Below are positions 34,426 to 47,034 of a DNA stretch of 64,000 bases, one piece after another. The stretch comes from Euryodendron excelsum (Eukaryota > Streptophyta > Magnoliopsida > Ericales > Pentaphylacaceae): contig CM065385.1 in the NCBI GenBank assembly GCA_033060915.1, positions 13,576,501 through 13,640,500 on the forward strand, given 5' to 3'. Both the position numbers and the translations under genes were made by a program. Each line of letters opens with the position of its first letter. Position 1 is the stretch's first letter. The notes under the pieces are model-generated. The model made no database searches. It worked only from the letters and a program-made list of their open reading frames with translations, and had not been told where the DNA came from.

Positions 34426-36218
34426 ATGGTGTATGAAAGCTAAGGCTTAAGTGTATGGAGAATAGGGTTTGAGGAGGCTTGAGAGAATTAGAGTTTAGAG
34501 AGAATTCAAGCTTTGTTTTCAAAGAGGCAGAGTTTCTAGACTAAGTTTACAGAACCTTTTTACGCATGGGGAGGGTCTGTATTTATAGACAATTGAAATA
34601 GGAACTGGTGTTTGTTGTAGTGGTGCCAGTGTAATTTTAACGCTGGCGCCACTAGGAGTGGCACTAGGCCATTTATTGGCTTGGTGCCATTACTAGTAGC
34701 ATTGGCCACTTAGGAAATTTTTAAGGTGACAAGAAACGTATCTTTTGACCCTTGGGATGCAAGACCAAAGAATTTGGCACCTGTCCTAGTGACTACCATG
34801 TAATTTTTGGCTTGGCTCCACTAGGAGTGAGTTCAGAAAGTTCGGGAATGATTCAAAAGACTGGGGATAAACAGGAAGCCTTAAAAGAGGGTCCCGGAGG
34901 TCACTGACTTACAAAATAATGCTAGAATATTTAAAAAGGCCGATTGGCCCATCAGAGGCAAAACGATCATTTAAATTGGGAAAATACCAAAATGGACCCA
35001 GAGTGACTTATGAGGAGGCTTAAAGGTTGGAAACACTATCAAGAGTGTTCTGAGGGGTTTTCGGTATGATACCCAGAGTTGGTGTTATTGGAAAAAGCGA
35101 TCGGCCCACTAGGAGCTAAATGGTCATTTTGCACCAGGCATACCAGAATAGACTTGGAATGATCTGAAAAGGTGCCAAAAGGTTGAGAATATTAGAAGCA
35201 TCCTCAAAAGGTTACTAGTTTGAAACCCAGAGCCGGTGTGGTTCTTGGTGGCAATCAGATGCCTAGGGGCAACATGGTCATTTTGACCGGATGCTCTCAT
35301 AATTGATTTAGAAGCAACTGGAAGGCACTTGAATATGCTAGATTATCCCAAAGACAATCTTGAAAGGGTGGACTTACTGTTTTGAGGACTTAGGTACTTT
35401 TTCGAGAAACATGTTAGAAGAGCCCAAGGGGCAATTTGGTCATTTTTACCAGAGTGGGCTAGCAAGCACTGGTGTTGACCTGAATTTTGAGTGTTTCTAT
35501 CACTCTAACGGTGTGTGATGAGTTGGTTTCCAAAGGTATCCTATCCTTCAGTAAAATTTTCATGGCCAATAGGCGTGTTTGCTCTCGTAACATAGGGGGT
35601 TTGTTGGCAATTTCCAATGTCGACCCATTTGTGAGTGTTTTCATCACTCTGGCAATGCACGTTTATTCCAAAGACTGCCTAATCTAGGGAATCTGTTGGA
35701 TGGACTTCTCATCTCGGGGCCTTAGTTACACATCCTGATCAATGTGTTGGATAGTAGACATTCTATATTGGCAGGCTAGAAGGCGCCAGAAATGAATTGC
35801 TCTGCTATCTCGAGGACTTGAGTTCCATCCCGGCCGATAAGTTTGAAGAGACTTATTGTTTCGAAGAGTTTTCTTGGTAAACGTCCCGGACTAGATGGAC
35901 TTACTGTATGAGGGACTAACTTTCTTGAAAGACGTGCCGAATTGAGCCTGACTGGCTGGATTGGAATCAAAACTGGAATTGAAGTTGAAATACGAACTTA
36001 CCGTCTTTAGGAAGACATGCCAATTGGAATCAGACCGAGCATTGGCGCAAGGGTATTTTGGTCATTTTGCCTCTACTGGGGCCAACAGGCTCGCGAAGCG
36101 ATTGATTGACTAGATTGAGTTTGGAAGACTAGTTTAGACTTGATTATGTCTGTGTCGGTTTGAATGTGAGTTTGGTTGGGCCAGATATTGCTGAGCGGGC
36201 AAAAATAGGGTGCTTACA
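34426..36218 (-). mobile_element. Element G: LTR fragment (start half)
   Basis: Minus strand from TGTAAGCACCCTATTTTTG (36218) through U3 to just past the TATA region (CTATAAATAC, about 34577-34586). It ends at the outer end of A's 5' LTR. The outside flank (36219 onward) has no PPT but is internal sequence of the oppositely oriented element F, so this is the outer end of a 5' LTR inserted in F. It is more diverged from A and B than they are from each other, consistent with an older insertion. Confidence 0.75.
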
Positions 36219-37160
36219 CTTTACAATCACATTCTCTCTCTCTATACTCTTGGCATATACATACATGCATTCAATACTCTATTTCAAGATGAGAGTTCCA
36301 AAGTAACTCAAGTCATTGCATCTTCATGCATATGATCAACCCAAAGAGAGTAACACCAAGCTCACTCTCCTTTGCATAAACCCTACCACAATCTTGAGGG
36401 TTCCCATGTGACCGTAAGGACTCATGGCATACATTTCAAGTCATCCCATGAAGAGGGGCCCTAATCCCTCTATACTCACAGCGATAAGATTGCCAAGAAG
36501 GCAAAGGGCAACCAAACAGTAAGATCTCTCAATGAACTCCTCAACATCAAACTCAAAGAAGGCAAATTTGAAGACTCAAGAGTAGTTTAGGTTTTCAAAT
36601 GTAAAAGTAGATAGGTGAAGGTCTTAAGGAGAATGTTCCCCCTCCCCCTATTATAATGTACTTCAATTGCATGTACCCAAGCTCAAATTCAATAGGTAAC
36701 TATCTTTTCTTTGTTTCCATGAATGAATGTGTGAATGTATGAATGATTCCAGACATAAGTATGGTATTTGTATACACGGGTAAGCCCCTATCTCCAAAAA
36801 GTGAGCCAAGAAAAAAAGCATTATGCTTAGTCTTCCCCTCAAACAGCGGGGGCACCCCTAGGACATACATTACATAAAAAAATTCAAATCAAGACACTAA
36901 CTCATCTTTTATTTATTGTTTTCTATCCTTCCCCCTCATCCCCAAATACCAAGAAAACCGAAGGCAGAAGAAAGACAATAAGGGGGTCTTCTAAACTATT
37001 CATTTACTATTATCATACTGCTTGCATATTCACTTCCATATCTATTCTAGGACAAGAGTTTTAAGAAACTCAAGTTATTACATTCTCATGCATTTAGTCA
37101 ACCGTAGAGAAAAATGAGTAATCTAATCTCATGTTAATCGAAGTTACCAAAACTCCTAAG
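36219..37160 (+). mobile_element. Element F: internal fragment, + orientation, oldest layer
   Basis: This matches the reverse complement of the duplicated internal block of A (28300-29230) and B. Examples are CAACCC(A)AAGAGAGTAACACC, CCTTAAGGAGAATG-like sequence, TGCCAAGAAGGCAAAGGGCA and the closing TACCAAAACTCCTA. The element it came from ran on the + strand. It is interrupted on the right by D and on the left by G. No coding capacity. Confidence 0.75.
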
Positions 37161-40100
37161 TGTCGTGCCTCGATTTTTCACACTCGAGAAAAATACACAC
37201 AAGTAGGAAAAATACGGTACTCTCTGGTTAGAACTCATTCTCCTAGAAGAATGAGTGCGACTATGATTGAATTGAAAATTGATTTAATTAAGGGCTTTTA
37301 GAAAAAAGTTTGGAGTCGCCACCTAACTTGATTAAGGTGAGTTAAGTCACCTAAAACTAAGCACAATCCAAAGATTATACTTAGGGCTTTTGAAAAGATT
37401 TTGAAAACTCCTTAAAGAGAGAGTTTTTAAGAAAATAGGTTGTTTGACAACCTTTAGAAATATTTAAACCCTTTTTAAAAATAACTCCATTTTGGTATTT
37501 GAAAACAGTAATTCTAGGTTCAGAGGTTGGTTACGTGTAGGGAAGACATACTAAGCCATCACCCTACCCTACCCTTACGGTACCTACATGTCTATTCATC
37601 CTAGGTCACTCATTCGGAATCTTTGATTAATAAATATCTAATACTATCCACTTTAGAAAAGAATTATATGATGCATGATATGTGAGTGCAAGAAAAGAAT
37701 TTAATTTTGAAAATAGATTTGAAAAGAAAGATTTGATTTTTGAAAGAAGGCTTTAGAAATTGAAATTGGAGATTTGAAAATTGATTTTAGAATTAGAAAA
37801 TTGAAATAGATTATGGAATTGTAAATTTGAAAAAGGTTGTGGAATTAGAAACTTGAAAAAGGTTATGACCGCAACCATGAGGGTTGCCTACGTATCCTCT
37901 TTTAGGAATCATGCTAGTCATAGTTCGAACAAAAGTTCAATTGAAAATAAACATTTTGAGGTTTGAAAAGTTTGTTTCAAAAAGATTTGATTTGAAAAGA
38001 GTTTGATTTGAAAAATAATTTGATTTGAACTTAGAATAGAAGATATGAAATCGAGATTTGATTTGAAATTGAACTTAGACTTGGAAAAGGGTATGAACTT
38101 GGAAAGAAAATTTGGACTTGACTTAGGAAAGATAGAGTTGAGTTTTGAAAACATTTGAACTTAGATTGAAGTTGAAAAACCATCTTGGTTTAGAAAGGAG
38201 TTTTAGAAAATGGTTGAAGCTTCCTAACTTTAGGGTAAGGGTTGAACTAAGGTTTAGGCCTCTTAGGGTTTAGGTTACTTAAGATTGGAACATGTAGTTA
38301 AATTGGAAAGGATTTAATTTAGATTTGAAAAGTTCGATTTTAGAAAGTTGGATTTAGGAAAGGTTCGAATTAAGAAAGTTGGAAAAGAGATTTGATTTGA
38401 TTTGATTTGAAAACACTTGACTTGGAATGATTTGAAAAGTTAGCGTTTAGAAAAGGTTGGACTTTGGAAAACTTTGAATTAGGAATGTTTCAAAATAACA
38501 AAGTTCCATTCTAAGAAAGTGTCAAATTAAGAAAGTTTCACTTTAGGAAAGTTTCCATTTTGATGAAAGTTTTCAAATTAGGAAAAAGTCGGTTTTGGAA
38601 AGATTTCCATTTAAGAAAGTTTTGAATTTAGAAAGCTTGAGCTTAGGAAAGTTTTGAATTTAGAAAGATTTGAACTTAGGAAAGTTTTGAATTTAAAAAC
38701 ATTTGAATCTTATTTCCTAAAGTAGAAAATTAGATTTTATTTCCAAAAATAGATGATTTGATATGATTTCCAAAATTAAAAGATTTAATCGAGTTTCCTA
38801 ATTTGGAAGATTGGATTTGACAGGGAATTGGATAGGTTGAATTTTGAAAATCTTGTATTTGGAAAGCCATGATTTGGTGTGGAGAAAGAGATTTTGGAAA
38901 TCTAAGATTTGATGTAAAAGATGAAGTCATGATTTTAGGAAAGAGAATTAGGGTTTCCTAATCATGAAATCCAGAACTTTACTTGGATTCCAAGAAAAAG
39001 AGTTTTTTTTGGAAAGAAGATCTTTTGAAGAGAGTTTCTAGGAAGGAAACTTGAAGAGAGTTTTTAGAAAGTAGATTTTTGAAGAGAGCTTTTTGGAAAG
39101 GAGTTTGAAAAGAGTTTTTGAAAAATAGATTTTTAAAGGGAGCTTTTTGGAAAGAAGTTTGAAATGTAATTTGGAAAATAACTTGAATATGGACTTTTGA
39201 AAACCTTTAAATATCTCACTTTCCTAAAATGTTTCCAACCATGAAGAGATTAGAACCATTTTAAGTTGGTGGTTTTGAAAACAACATGAATTTGAAATAT
39301 GGACCATTATAATCACATTGAATATCATACTTTCTTAAAACAACCATAACTATGGAATGGCTAGAATCATCTTAAGATTGTGGTTTTGATGAAAAGCAAT
39401 TTAGGGTTTACACCCAAAATATGAATCTTGATGGTCACAATGAATATAACACTTTCCTAAAGCAACTCTAACCATGGAATGGCTAGAGTCACTTTAAGAT
39501 TGTGATTTTGAAAAAGAAATTTTGAATGCAAATTTGAAAGAAGATTTCGATGCATATTTGAAAACCACTTTGAAAACAAGTTTTGGAGGCTTGTATATGA
39601 GTGTATGGAGTGTATGGATGTTTAGGGTTTAAGTGTATGGAGGCTAGGGTTTGGAGAGACTAGAAGGAGCTAGGGTTTGGAGAGACTTGAAGCTTTGTAA
39701 ATTAAAAAGTAGAGTTTTTGGACTGAGTTTTCAGATCCTTTTCACGTAGGGGGAGGCTTTGTATTTATAAACATCGGACTAGCCTGGTGCTTATTGTAGT
39801 GGCACCAGGGCAAAATTCATTCTGGCACCACTTCTTAGTGGCAAAAGCCACTTAGGAAAGTTTTAAGGGTAGCAAGCAATGTATTTTTCGACCCTTGATA
39901 TGGAAGATAAAAAATTTGGGCGCTTGTATTAGTGATTACTATGTAATTTTTGGCTTGACTCCACTATAAGTGACTCCAAAAGGTCCAAGAATGTTCCAGG
40001 AGGTCGGGAATGATCTAGAAGGCCGGAAATGGGTAGAAACCCTTGAAATAGCGTCCTAGATGTAACAGACTTGAAAAATAATGTCAAGATTGTTGAAGTG

Positions 40101-41413
40101 GCTGGTCGAGCCATTAGGGGCAAAATGGTCAACTAGACCCAAAAACCACAAGAATAGACTTGGAATGGCTTATAAGAGGACTTAAAGATTAGAAACACTA
40201 TCTAGAGTGTTTTGGGGAGTTGTTAGTTTGATACACAGAGCCAGTGTGGTTGAAAAAAGCGATCGGCCCACTAGGGACAAAACGGTCATTTTGCACCAGG
40301 TTTGCTGGAATAGACTTGGAATACTCTGAAAAGGTGCTAGAAGGTTGAAAATACTGTTAGAAGTATTCTCGAGAGGTAATCAGTTTGATACCTAGAGCCG
40401 GTGTGGTTCCCTGAGGCACTTAGATGCCTAAGGGCAAAGTGGTCATTTTGATCGGATGGTCCCCGAATTAGTTCAAAACCGATTGGAAGGCACTTGGACA
40501 TGCTGGATTGTTTTTGGGATGATCTTTGAAAGGTGGACTTATCGCTCTGAGGACTTAAGTATTTTCTCGAGAAGCATGCTGGAAAAGGCTCAAGGGGTAG
40601 TTTGGTCATTTTTTATCGGAGTGGGCTAGTAAGCACTGGTGTTAACCCAGGTTTTGAGTGTTTCCGTTACTTTAACGGTATGTGATGAGTTAGTTTCTAA
40701 AGGTATCTCATCCTTTGGTAAACGTGTCACAGCTAAAAGGCGAGTTCGGTCCCGTGACACAGGGGGTTTGTTGGTAATTTCCAATGTCGACCTATTTGCG
40801 AGTGTGTCCGCCACTCTAATAGTTGCGATGTTTGTGAGTATTTCTACAACTCTGATGGTGTGTGTTGTTCCGGAGACTGCCTGATCTCAGGAAGCTGCTA
40901 GGTGGACTTCTCGTCTAAAGAATCAACTTTCTTGAAAGACGTGCCGGGTAATGGACATTCTTCATTAGCAGGCTAGCTGGCGCCAAAGGTGGACCGTTCT
41001 ACCATTTCAGAGACTTGGATTCTGTTGGGGTCGACGGGTTTGAAGGGAGTTATCGTTTTGAAGAGTTTCTCAAAAAACGTGTCTGACTTGATGGTCTTAC
41101 AGCCTGAGGGATTAACTTTTTCAAAAGGCATGCCAAATTTGATCCGGATTGGAATTGGATTTGAAATTAGATTTGAGATTGAAATCGGGACTTACCGTCT
41201 CTATGAAGACATGCCAATTGGAATAGGACCGAATAATGCCACAAGGGCATTTTGGTCATTTTTCCGCTGTTGGGCCCTATGGGCTCGCGAAGTGATTGAT
41301 TGATTGGATTTGAGATTGGACGACTGATTTTGACTTGAATGTGTCTGTGTCGGTTTGAATGTGAGTCTAGTAGGACTGGAGATTACCGAGCGGGCAAAAA
41401 TGGGGTGCTTACA
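37161..41413 (-). mobile_element. Element D: 3' LTR (4253 bp)
   Basis: Minus strand from TGTAAGCACCCC (41413) to GAGGCACGACA (37161). It is followed on the left by F sequence and preceded on the right by a PPT, so it is the 3' LTR of a minus-strand element. It has the TATA box at 39762-39770 and the low-complexity leader blocks, but lacks the roughly 150-base conserved island: the sequence passes directly from GATTTTGAAAAAG repeats near 39540 to the GTGTATGGAG region near 39600. The bases outside the left end are CTAAG. Confidence 0.85.
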
Positions 41414-41430
41414 ATTGCCCCTCTTTTTCT
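41414..41430 (-). promoter_or_regulatory. Polypurine tract of element D
   Basis: Minus strand AGAAAAAGAGGGGCAAT immediately before the 3' LTR start, one base different from the tracts of A and B. Confidence 0.75.
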
Positions 41431-41645
41431 GTATTCGATTGACAAAGATAGAAAACGATAAAGTAAGAGTCCCATGTTGGCAGCGAGGCAATCGGAGGGA
41501 TGGAATTGGAAGTTTTGAGCTTGAAAACTTGATTGTTTAAATCAGGAATTTTGAGAACTTGATTTTAAAATTGAAGTAGATTATTTTGAATTGATTTTTG
41601 AAATCACTTTATCAAATGGGTTGATTTGGATTTTGTATTTACACG

Positions 41646-41650
41646 GGTTT
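41646..41650 (+). repeat. Left target-site duplication of solo LTR E
   Basis: GGTTT, identical to the five bases at 46767-46771. Confidence 0.9.
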
Positions 41651-41861
41651 TGTGAGCACCCCATTTTTGACCACTCAACAGTCTACGCTCTGTCCAAACT
41701 TGTACTCAAGTCGATATGAACGTATTCTAATTGAAACCAACTTTCTAAGTCCAAATCCCATCTGTCTAGAGCTTCGCGGGCCCGCCAGGCTCAAATAGAG
41801 GCAAAATGACCAAAATGCCCTTAAGGGCATTGTCTTTTCCAATTCTAACTCCAACCCCTGT

Positions 41862-42080
41862 CTCGAGACAGTTGATTTCTCAAGACGATAAATCTATTCC
41901 AAATCAGGCACGTCTCTCCGAAGATGGTAAGTCCCCTTTCCAATCCCACTTTCGAGACAGTTTATTCCTCAAGACGGTTCCAAATTAGGCACGTCTTTTC
42001 GAAGACGATAAGACCCCTTTCCAATTCCAGTCTCTCTCTCGAGACAGTTTATTCCTCGAGACGGTCCGGCACATTTTTCA
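41862..42080 (+). repeat. About 2.5 tandem units in U3 of E
   Basis: Units with GTCTCGAGACAGTTTATTCCTC followed by a GAAGACG(A)TAAG(T)CCCCTTTCC phrase recur with a spacing of about 80-90 bases. They are the sense-strand counterpart of the 81-base array in B (53572-53861), so unit number varies among copies. Confidence 0.7.
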
Positions 42081-43334
42081 AAGAAAACCTCTTCGAAACG
42101 GTAAATCTCTTTAAACCTGTCGACCGAGACGAGACCCCAAGTCCCCTAGATGGTAGAACAGTCCACCTTTGGTGCCCGCTAGCCCGCCAATGCAGAAATG
42201 TCCGTTTAGGCATGCCTTCCGAGAAAATTGACTTCTCAGGCGCTAAGTCCGCTTTAGTAGCTTCCCAAGATCAGGTAATCTTAGGAATGATCGCGAACAG
42301 TTAGAGTAGCGGAAATACTCGCAAACATCACAACCGTTAGAGCAGCGGAAATACTTGTAAACAGGTCGATATAGGAAATTACCAACAAACCCTTGTATCA
42401 CGACGACTATAGTCAGAGTGGCGGAAAAACTCAAAACCCAGGTCAACACTAGTGCCTGCTAGCCCACTTCGGTGAAAAATGACCAAACTGCCCCTTGGGT
42501 CTTTTTCAAGACTTTCCGGTTAAGATGACTATTCTACCCTTAGGCATCCAAACGCCCCGGGAGCCATACCGACTCTGGGTATCAAACCGGTAACCTTCTG
42601 AGATCACTTCTTATAGTATTCTCAATCTTCCTCAACCTTTCTTTAGCTTTTCAGATCATTCCGAGTCAGTTTCGGTAAACCCGGTACAAAATGATCGTTT
42701 TGCCCTTAGAGGGCTGGTTACCTTTTCCGACCACACCGGCTTTGGGTATCAAACCGGCAACCTCCCAAGAAAGCTTTTTATTGTACTCTCAACCATTTTT
42801 TAGCTTTTCGGATCATTCCAAGTCAGTTCCGGTAAACTCGGTGCAAAATGACCATTTTGCCCCTGGAGGGCCAGTCGCCTTTTCTGACCACACCGGCTCT
42901 GGGTATCAAACCGGTAACCTTTGGGACAGTCCAAATCTCAAGTCTTCTTCTGAGACAGTCCAAGTTCGTCCTGGCAGCTTTCCAACCCGATTGACCATTT
43001 TGCCCATAACGGCCTGGTCAACCCTTCTGACATATCTTGTCCTCACTTTTCAAGTCAAATACCTCCGGGACACTATTTTAAGTGTTCTTGCTCTTTTTTG
43101 GCCTTCTGGGTCATTCCCGGTCTTCCAAACTCCTTCCTGGACTTTCCGGAGTCATTCCTAGTGAAGCCATGCTAAAAATTGCATGGTGGTCACTAGTACA
43201 GGTGCCCAAATCTAGTCAAAGATACGTTACTTGCTGACCTAAATACTTTCCTAACTTGCTGGCGCCACTCCTAGTGGCGCCAGGAGGAATTTTGCCCTAG
43301 CGCCACTGAAACAGGCGCCAGGTCTGTCCTCTCT

Positions 43335-43343
43335 CTATAAATA
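43335..43343 (+). promoter_or_regulatory. TATA box of solo LTR E
   Basis: CTATAAATA followed by CAGAGCC, 1.68 kb after the LTR start. It is conserved in every copy that covers this position and divides a long U3 from a leader of about 3.4 kb. Confidence 0.7.
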
Positions 43344-43768
43344 CAGAGCCTCCTCCAACGTGAAAGAGGTCCACAAACTCAGTCTAAAAATCATATATTT
43401 CAATATACAGAGCTCGAACATTCCCTAAACCCTAGCTTTCTTAGGTTTTCCAAACCCTAGCCACCATACACTAAATCCTAGCCTCCTATACACTTATACA
43501 CACCTCCATACACTCATACATTAGCCTCCAACCCTCCTTTGAAGTCTTGAAGAGCTACAATCTGAAGTTTGAAGACAACTCTTGAAGATTGAAAACGAAG
43601 ATCAAGATTAAGACCGAAGACAAGCAAGGCGTGCAAAATAAACATGACACAAGGTAGGCTTTTGTTTTACGTTTTTGCACTTCCCCCCTCTCTCTTCTCT
43701 CTACTAACCCACTTGGGTTTTCTCTATTTTAATCCCCCATCTCTTTCCTCCCCTTTCTTTGTATGCTT

Positions 43769-43916
43769 GAAACAAGGGGATTCCCGGTTCATGTGTAGGA
43801 TTGGGCTGTTGGAGAGTCACCGTGTTGGGGGCTTTCTTCTAGTCTAACCGGAGACCACGTGGGTTCGGCCCCCTTGATTATGTGGTGAAGCCTTAGCCTT
43901 GTATGTTCACGACCCC
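43769..43916 (+). other. Conserved leader island of the LTR family
   Basis: About 150 bases (GCTTGAAACAAGGGGATTCC through GTATGTTCACGACCCC) that are nearly unchanged among copies although both neighbours are degenerate low-complexity sequence. Other copies are at about 20629-20765, 32461-32620, 52146-52312 and 63845-64000 on the opposite strand. In sense orientation GGGGGC (43828-43833) can pair with GCCCCC (43868-43873), enclosing a loop that contains CCACGTGG. It may be a structured RNA or packaging-type element; this is inference. Confidence 0.6.
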
Positions 43917-46900
43917 AAATTTACATTGTGCATATCATGATCTTGTATCTTCCAAAATTCGTTTTCAAACTCATTTTCAAAATTGTTTTCAAACTTGTTT
44001 TCAAAATTGTATTAAAATCTCCTTTTTCAAAACTTATTTTCGAAATCACAATCTTAGGATGATTCTAGCTTTTCCATGGCTAGGATTGCTTTAGGAAAGT
44101 ATTACATTCAAAGTGACCAACATGGTCCATATTTTCAACCCTTGTTGTTTTCAAAATCACTTTCTTAAAGTGGTTCTAGCCCTCTTATGGCTAGAATCGC
44201 TTTAGGAAAGTGAGACGTTTTTATACTTTCCAAAAAACTCTCTTTTCAAATCTCTTCCTAAAAATCTTTTTTTCAACATACTTTCCTAAAACTCTCCTTT
44301 CCAAATTTGTTTCCAAAAACCCTTCCAAAAATCTATTTTTCAAAACTTCCTTTTTCAACTCCTTTTCAAAACACTCTTCTCAAAATTCACTTTCTTAAAA
44401 ACTCTCTGCAACAATCTTTTATCAAAAATCTTTCTAAAAACTCTCTTCCCAAAAATCTTCCCTCTAGAAACTCCTCTCTAGGTTTTCTTTCCAAAACTCC
44501 TTGTTTCCAAAAAACGCACTTTCTAAAAAACTCTTCCCTTAGAGCCCAAGTCAAGCCTTAGAACTAACAATTAGAAAACCCTAATTTTCTTTACAAAAAC
44601 ATGGTTTTCAAACTTGCCTTAAAATCTAAGTTTCCAAAACCTCTTGTTTTCACATCCAAACTCTACACATTCCAAAACCTCATTTCTACGTCAAAACCAT
44701 GCACTTCCAAATCTAAGGTTTCTAAAACCTCCCTTTCCAAATCCTTGTCAAATCCAATCTTCCCTATAGAAAACCAAATCCAATCCTCCGTTTTTGGAAA
44801 CAAAATTAAACTTTCTCTTTTAGAAACAAAATCCAATCCCTTCCTAATCCAAATCTTTCCTAATTCAAATCCATCCTAATCCTCCACTTTCCTAAAATCT
44901 TAAGTTTCCAAAACTTGAACATAAAAAATCTTTCCCAAATTTTAAAACTTAACTTTCACATCTTTCCTAATTTAACCCTTTCCTAACTCTATCCCTTTCC
45001 AAATCTCAACTTTCCAAATCTAAGTTTCAAACCTTTCCTAATTTCAAAATTTTCTAGAACTCAAACTCTAAAACTTTCTAAATCTTAAACTTTCCAAATT
45101 CAAAGCTTTCCAAGTTCAAAACTTTCTCAAGTTAAGACTTTCTAAATCTAAAAACTTTCTAAATTCTAAACTTTCCTAAAACTTAAAATCTTTCCAAATC
45201 TAAAATTTTCTACACTCAAAACTTTCTTACTTTCAAAACTTCCCCATTTCAAAACATTCCAAACTTTCCAACTTTCAAAACTTCATAATTTCAAAACCTT
45301 TCCTAAAATGAATACTTTCCCAATTCGAACACTTTCCTAAATTGAGACATTCCAAATTCAAAACTTTCCTAAGTTGAAACTTTCTTAGTTCAAAACTTTC
45401 TTAATTCGAACCTTTTCTAATTCGAAATCTTTCTTAATTTCAAAACTTTCCTAATTTCGAAACTCTCCTAATTTGAAAACTTTCCTAATTCAAAATTTTC
45501 TTAATTCGAAATTTTCCAAAAATGAAACTTTCCTAATTCGAAACTTTCCTAAATCCAATCATTTCCTAATTCGAATCTTTCCTAAATCCAATCCTTTCCT
45601 AAATCTTCCAAGTCCAACATTCAAGTCAAATCTTTTCTAAAAACTTTTCAAGTCGAGTCCAATCCTTCTTTTCTAAGTTCCTAAGTCTAGGTTTCCTAAA
45701 CCTTCATCTTTCCAAAACAAGTCTAAATCTTTCTTCCAAGTTCTATCTTTTCAAATCAAAGTCCAATCTTTTCCAAAATTTCAAATTCCAATCTCCTCTT
45801 CTAATTTCAAATCAAATCCAATTTTCAATTCAATCTCTTTCTTCCAATCCAACCTTCTATTTTCAATCGGACTCTTGTCCGAACTACGACTGACCTGATT
45901 CCTCCAAAAGGATACGTAGGCAACTCTCATGGGTGCGGTCACAACTTCTTTCAAATTTTAAATTCCTCCACAACATTTTTCAAATCTCAAATTTCACCAT
46001 ATTTTTCAAATCTCAATATTTCTCAAACTTCTATTTCTACAACTTCTTTCCAATTTCCAATCCTACAATTTTCTTCAAGTTTCCAATTCCATGATCTATT
46101 TCTATTTTCAATCTTCAATTTTCAATTCCCAAAATCTTCTTTCCAAATTCAAACTTCTATCTCTTCCTTTTCAAATCAAATCAAATTTTTTTCCAAATCT
46201 ATTTTTCAATATTCTTTTCTAGCACATGCATATCATGCATCATGTCTTTTTCATACATTCTATTTCAAAGTGGATAGGATTGAACAATAGTTAGCTGAAG
46301 ACTCTCATAGGTGAATCTAGGGTAGATTAACATGTAGGTACCGAAAGGGCGGGGTAGGGTGATGGCTTAGCGCGTCTTCCATACACGTAACCAACCTCCG
46401 AACCTAGATCACTAATTTCAAAGACCAAAAAGGAGTTATTTTTCAAAAAATGGCTAAATGTTTTCCAAAGGTTGTCAAACAACCTGTTTTTCTTAAAAAC
46501 CATCTCTTGAGGAGATATTTTTAAAATCATTTTCAAAAACCTTAAGTGTAGTCTTCGGATTATGCTTAGTTTTTAGGTGACCTAACTCACCTTAATCAAG
46601 TTAGGCGGCGACTCCAAATCTTTTTCAAAAGCCCTTCACTCAAATCAATTTTCAATTCAAACTTAGTCGCACTCATTCTTCTAGGAGAGTGAGTTTTAAC
46701 GAGAGAGTACAGTATTTTTCCCGCTTGTGTAAATATTCCTCGACTGCAAAAAATCTGGGCGCGACAGGTTTGGAAAACCTTTGAAACTTGAAATGAATCT
46801 TTTGAGGAAAAAATTTGAAAACCTATAATTTTGAAAATAGGCTTTTTCAGGCGAAAGTTTAAAAACTCGAAGAATTTGAACGCAGGGCTTTTGAAGGAAA

Positions 46901-47003
46901 AGCTCAGGAAACCTAGGAAATATTTTTTAGAATGAAGCTTTTTAAGAAATTAAGCTTTGGAAAACTATGAAAATGATTTTGAAATGAAGCCTATTTTATT
47001 TTA

Positions 47004-47034
<31 letters not shown>

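Larger units (their letters stand above)
41414..41650 (-). mobile_element. Element D: internal region, first part
   Basis: The 237 bases next to D's PPT, matching the start of the A and B internal regions (AAAGATAGAAAACGATAAAG, AGTCCCATGTTG). They end in GGTTT, where solo LTR E is inserted, and the sequence resumes at 46767. Confidence 0.8.
41651..46766 (+). mobile_element. Element E: solo LTR (5116 bp) with target-site duplication
   Basis: One complete LTR from TGTGAGCACCCC to GGGCGCGACA in + orientation, with GGTTT on both sides (41646-41650 and 46767-46771). No PBS follows and no PPT precedes it, so it is a solo LTR left by recombination between two LTRs. In order: U3 with CTCGAGACAGTTTATTCCTC repeats (41865-42070); three 160-bp units (CTGGGTATCAAACCGGTAACC at about 42576, 42744 and 42899); TATA (43335-43343); a leader with splice-donor-like AAGGTAGG; the conserved island; two low-complexity blocks; and a PBS-like core (46606-46615). 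Being in + orientation it is the easiest copy to read in sense direction. Confidence 0.92.
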
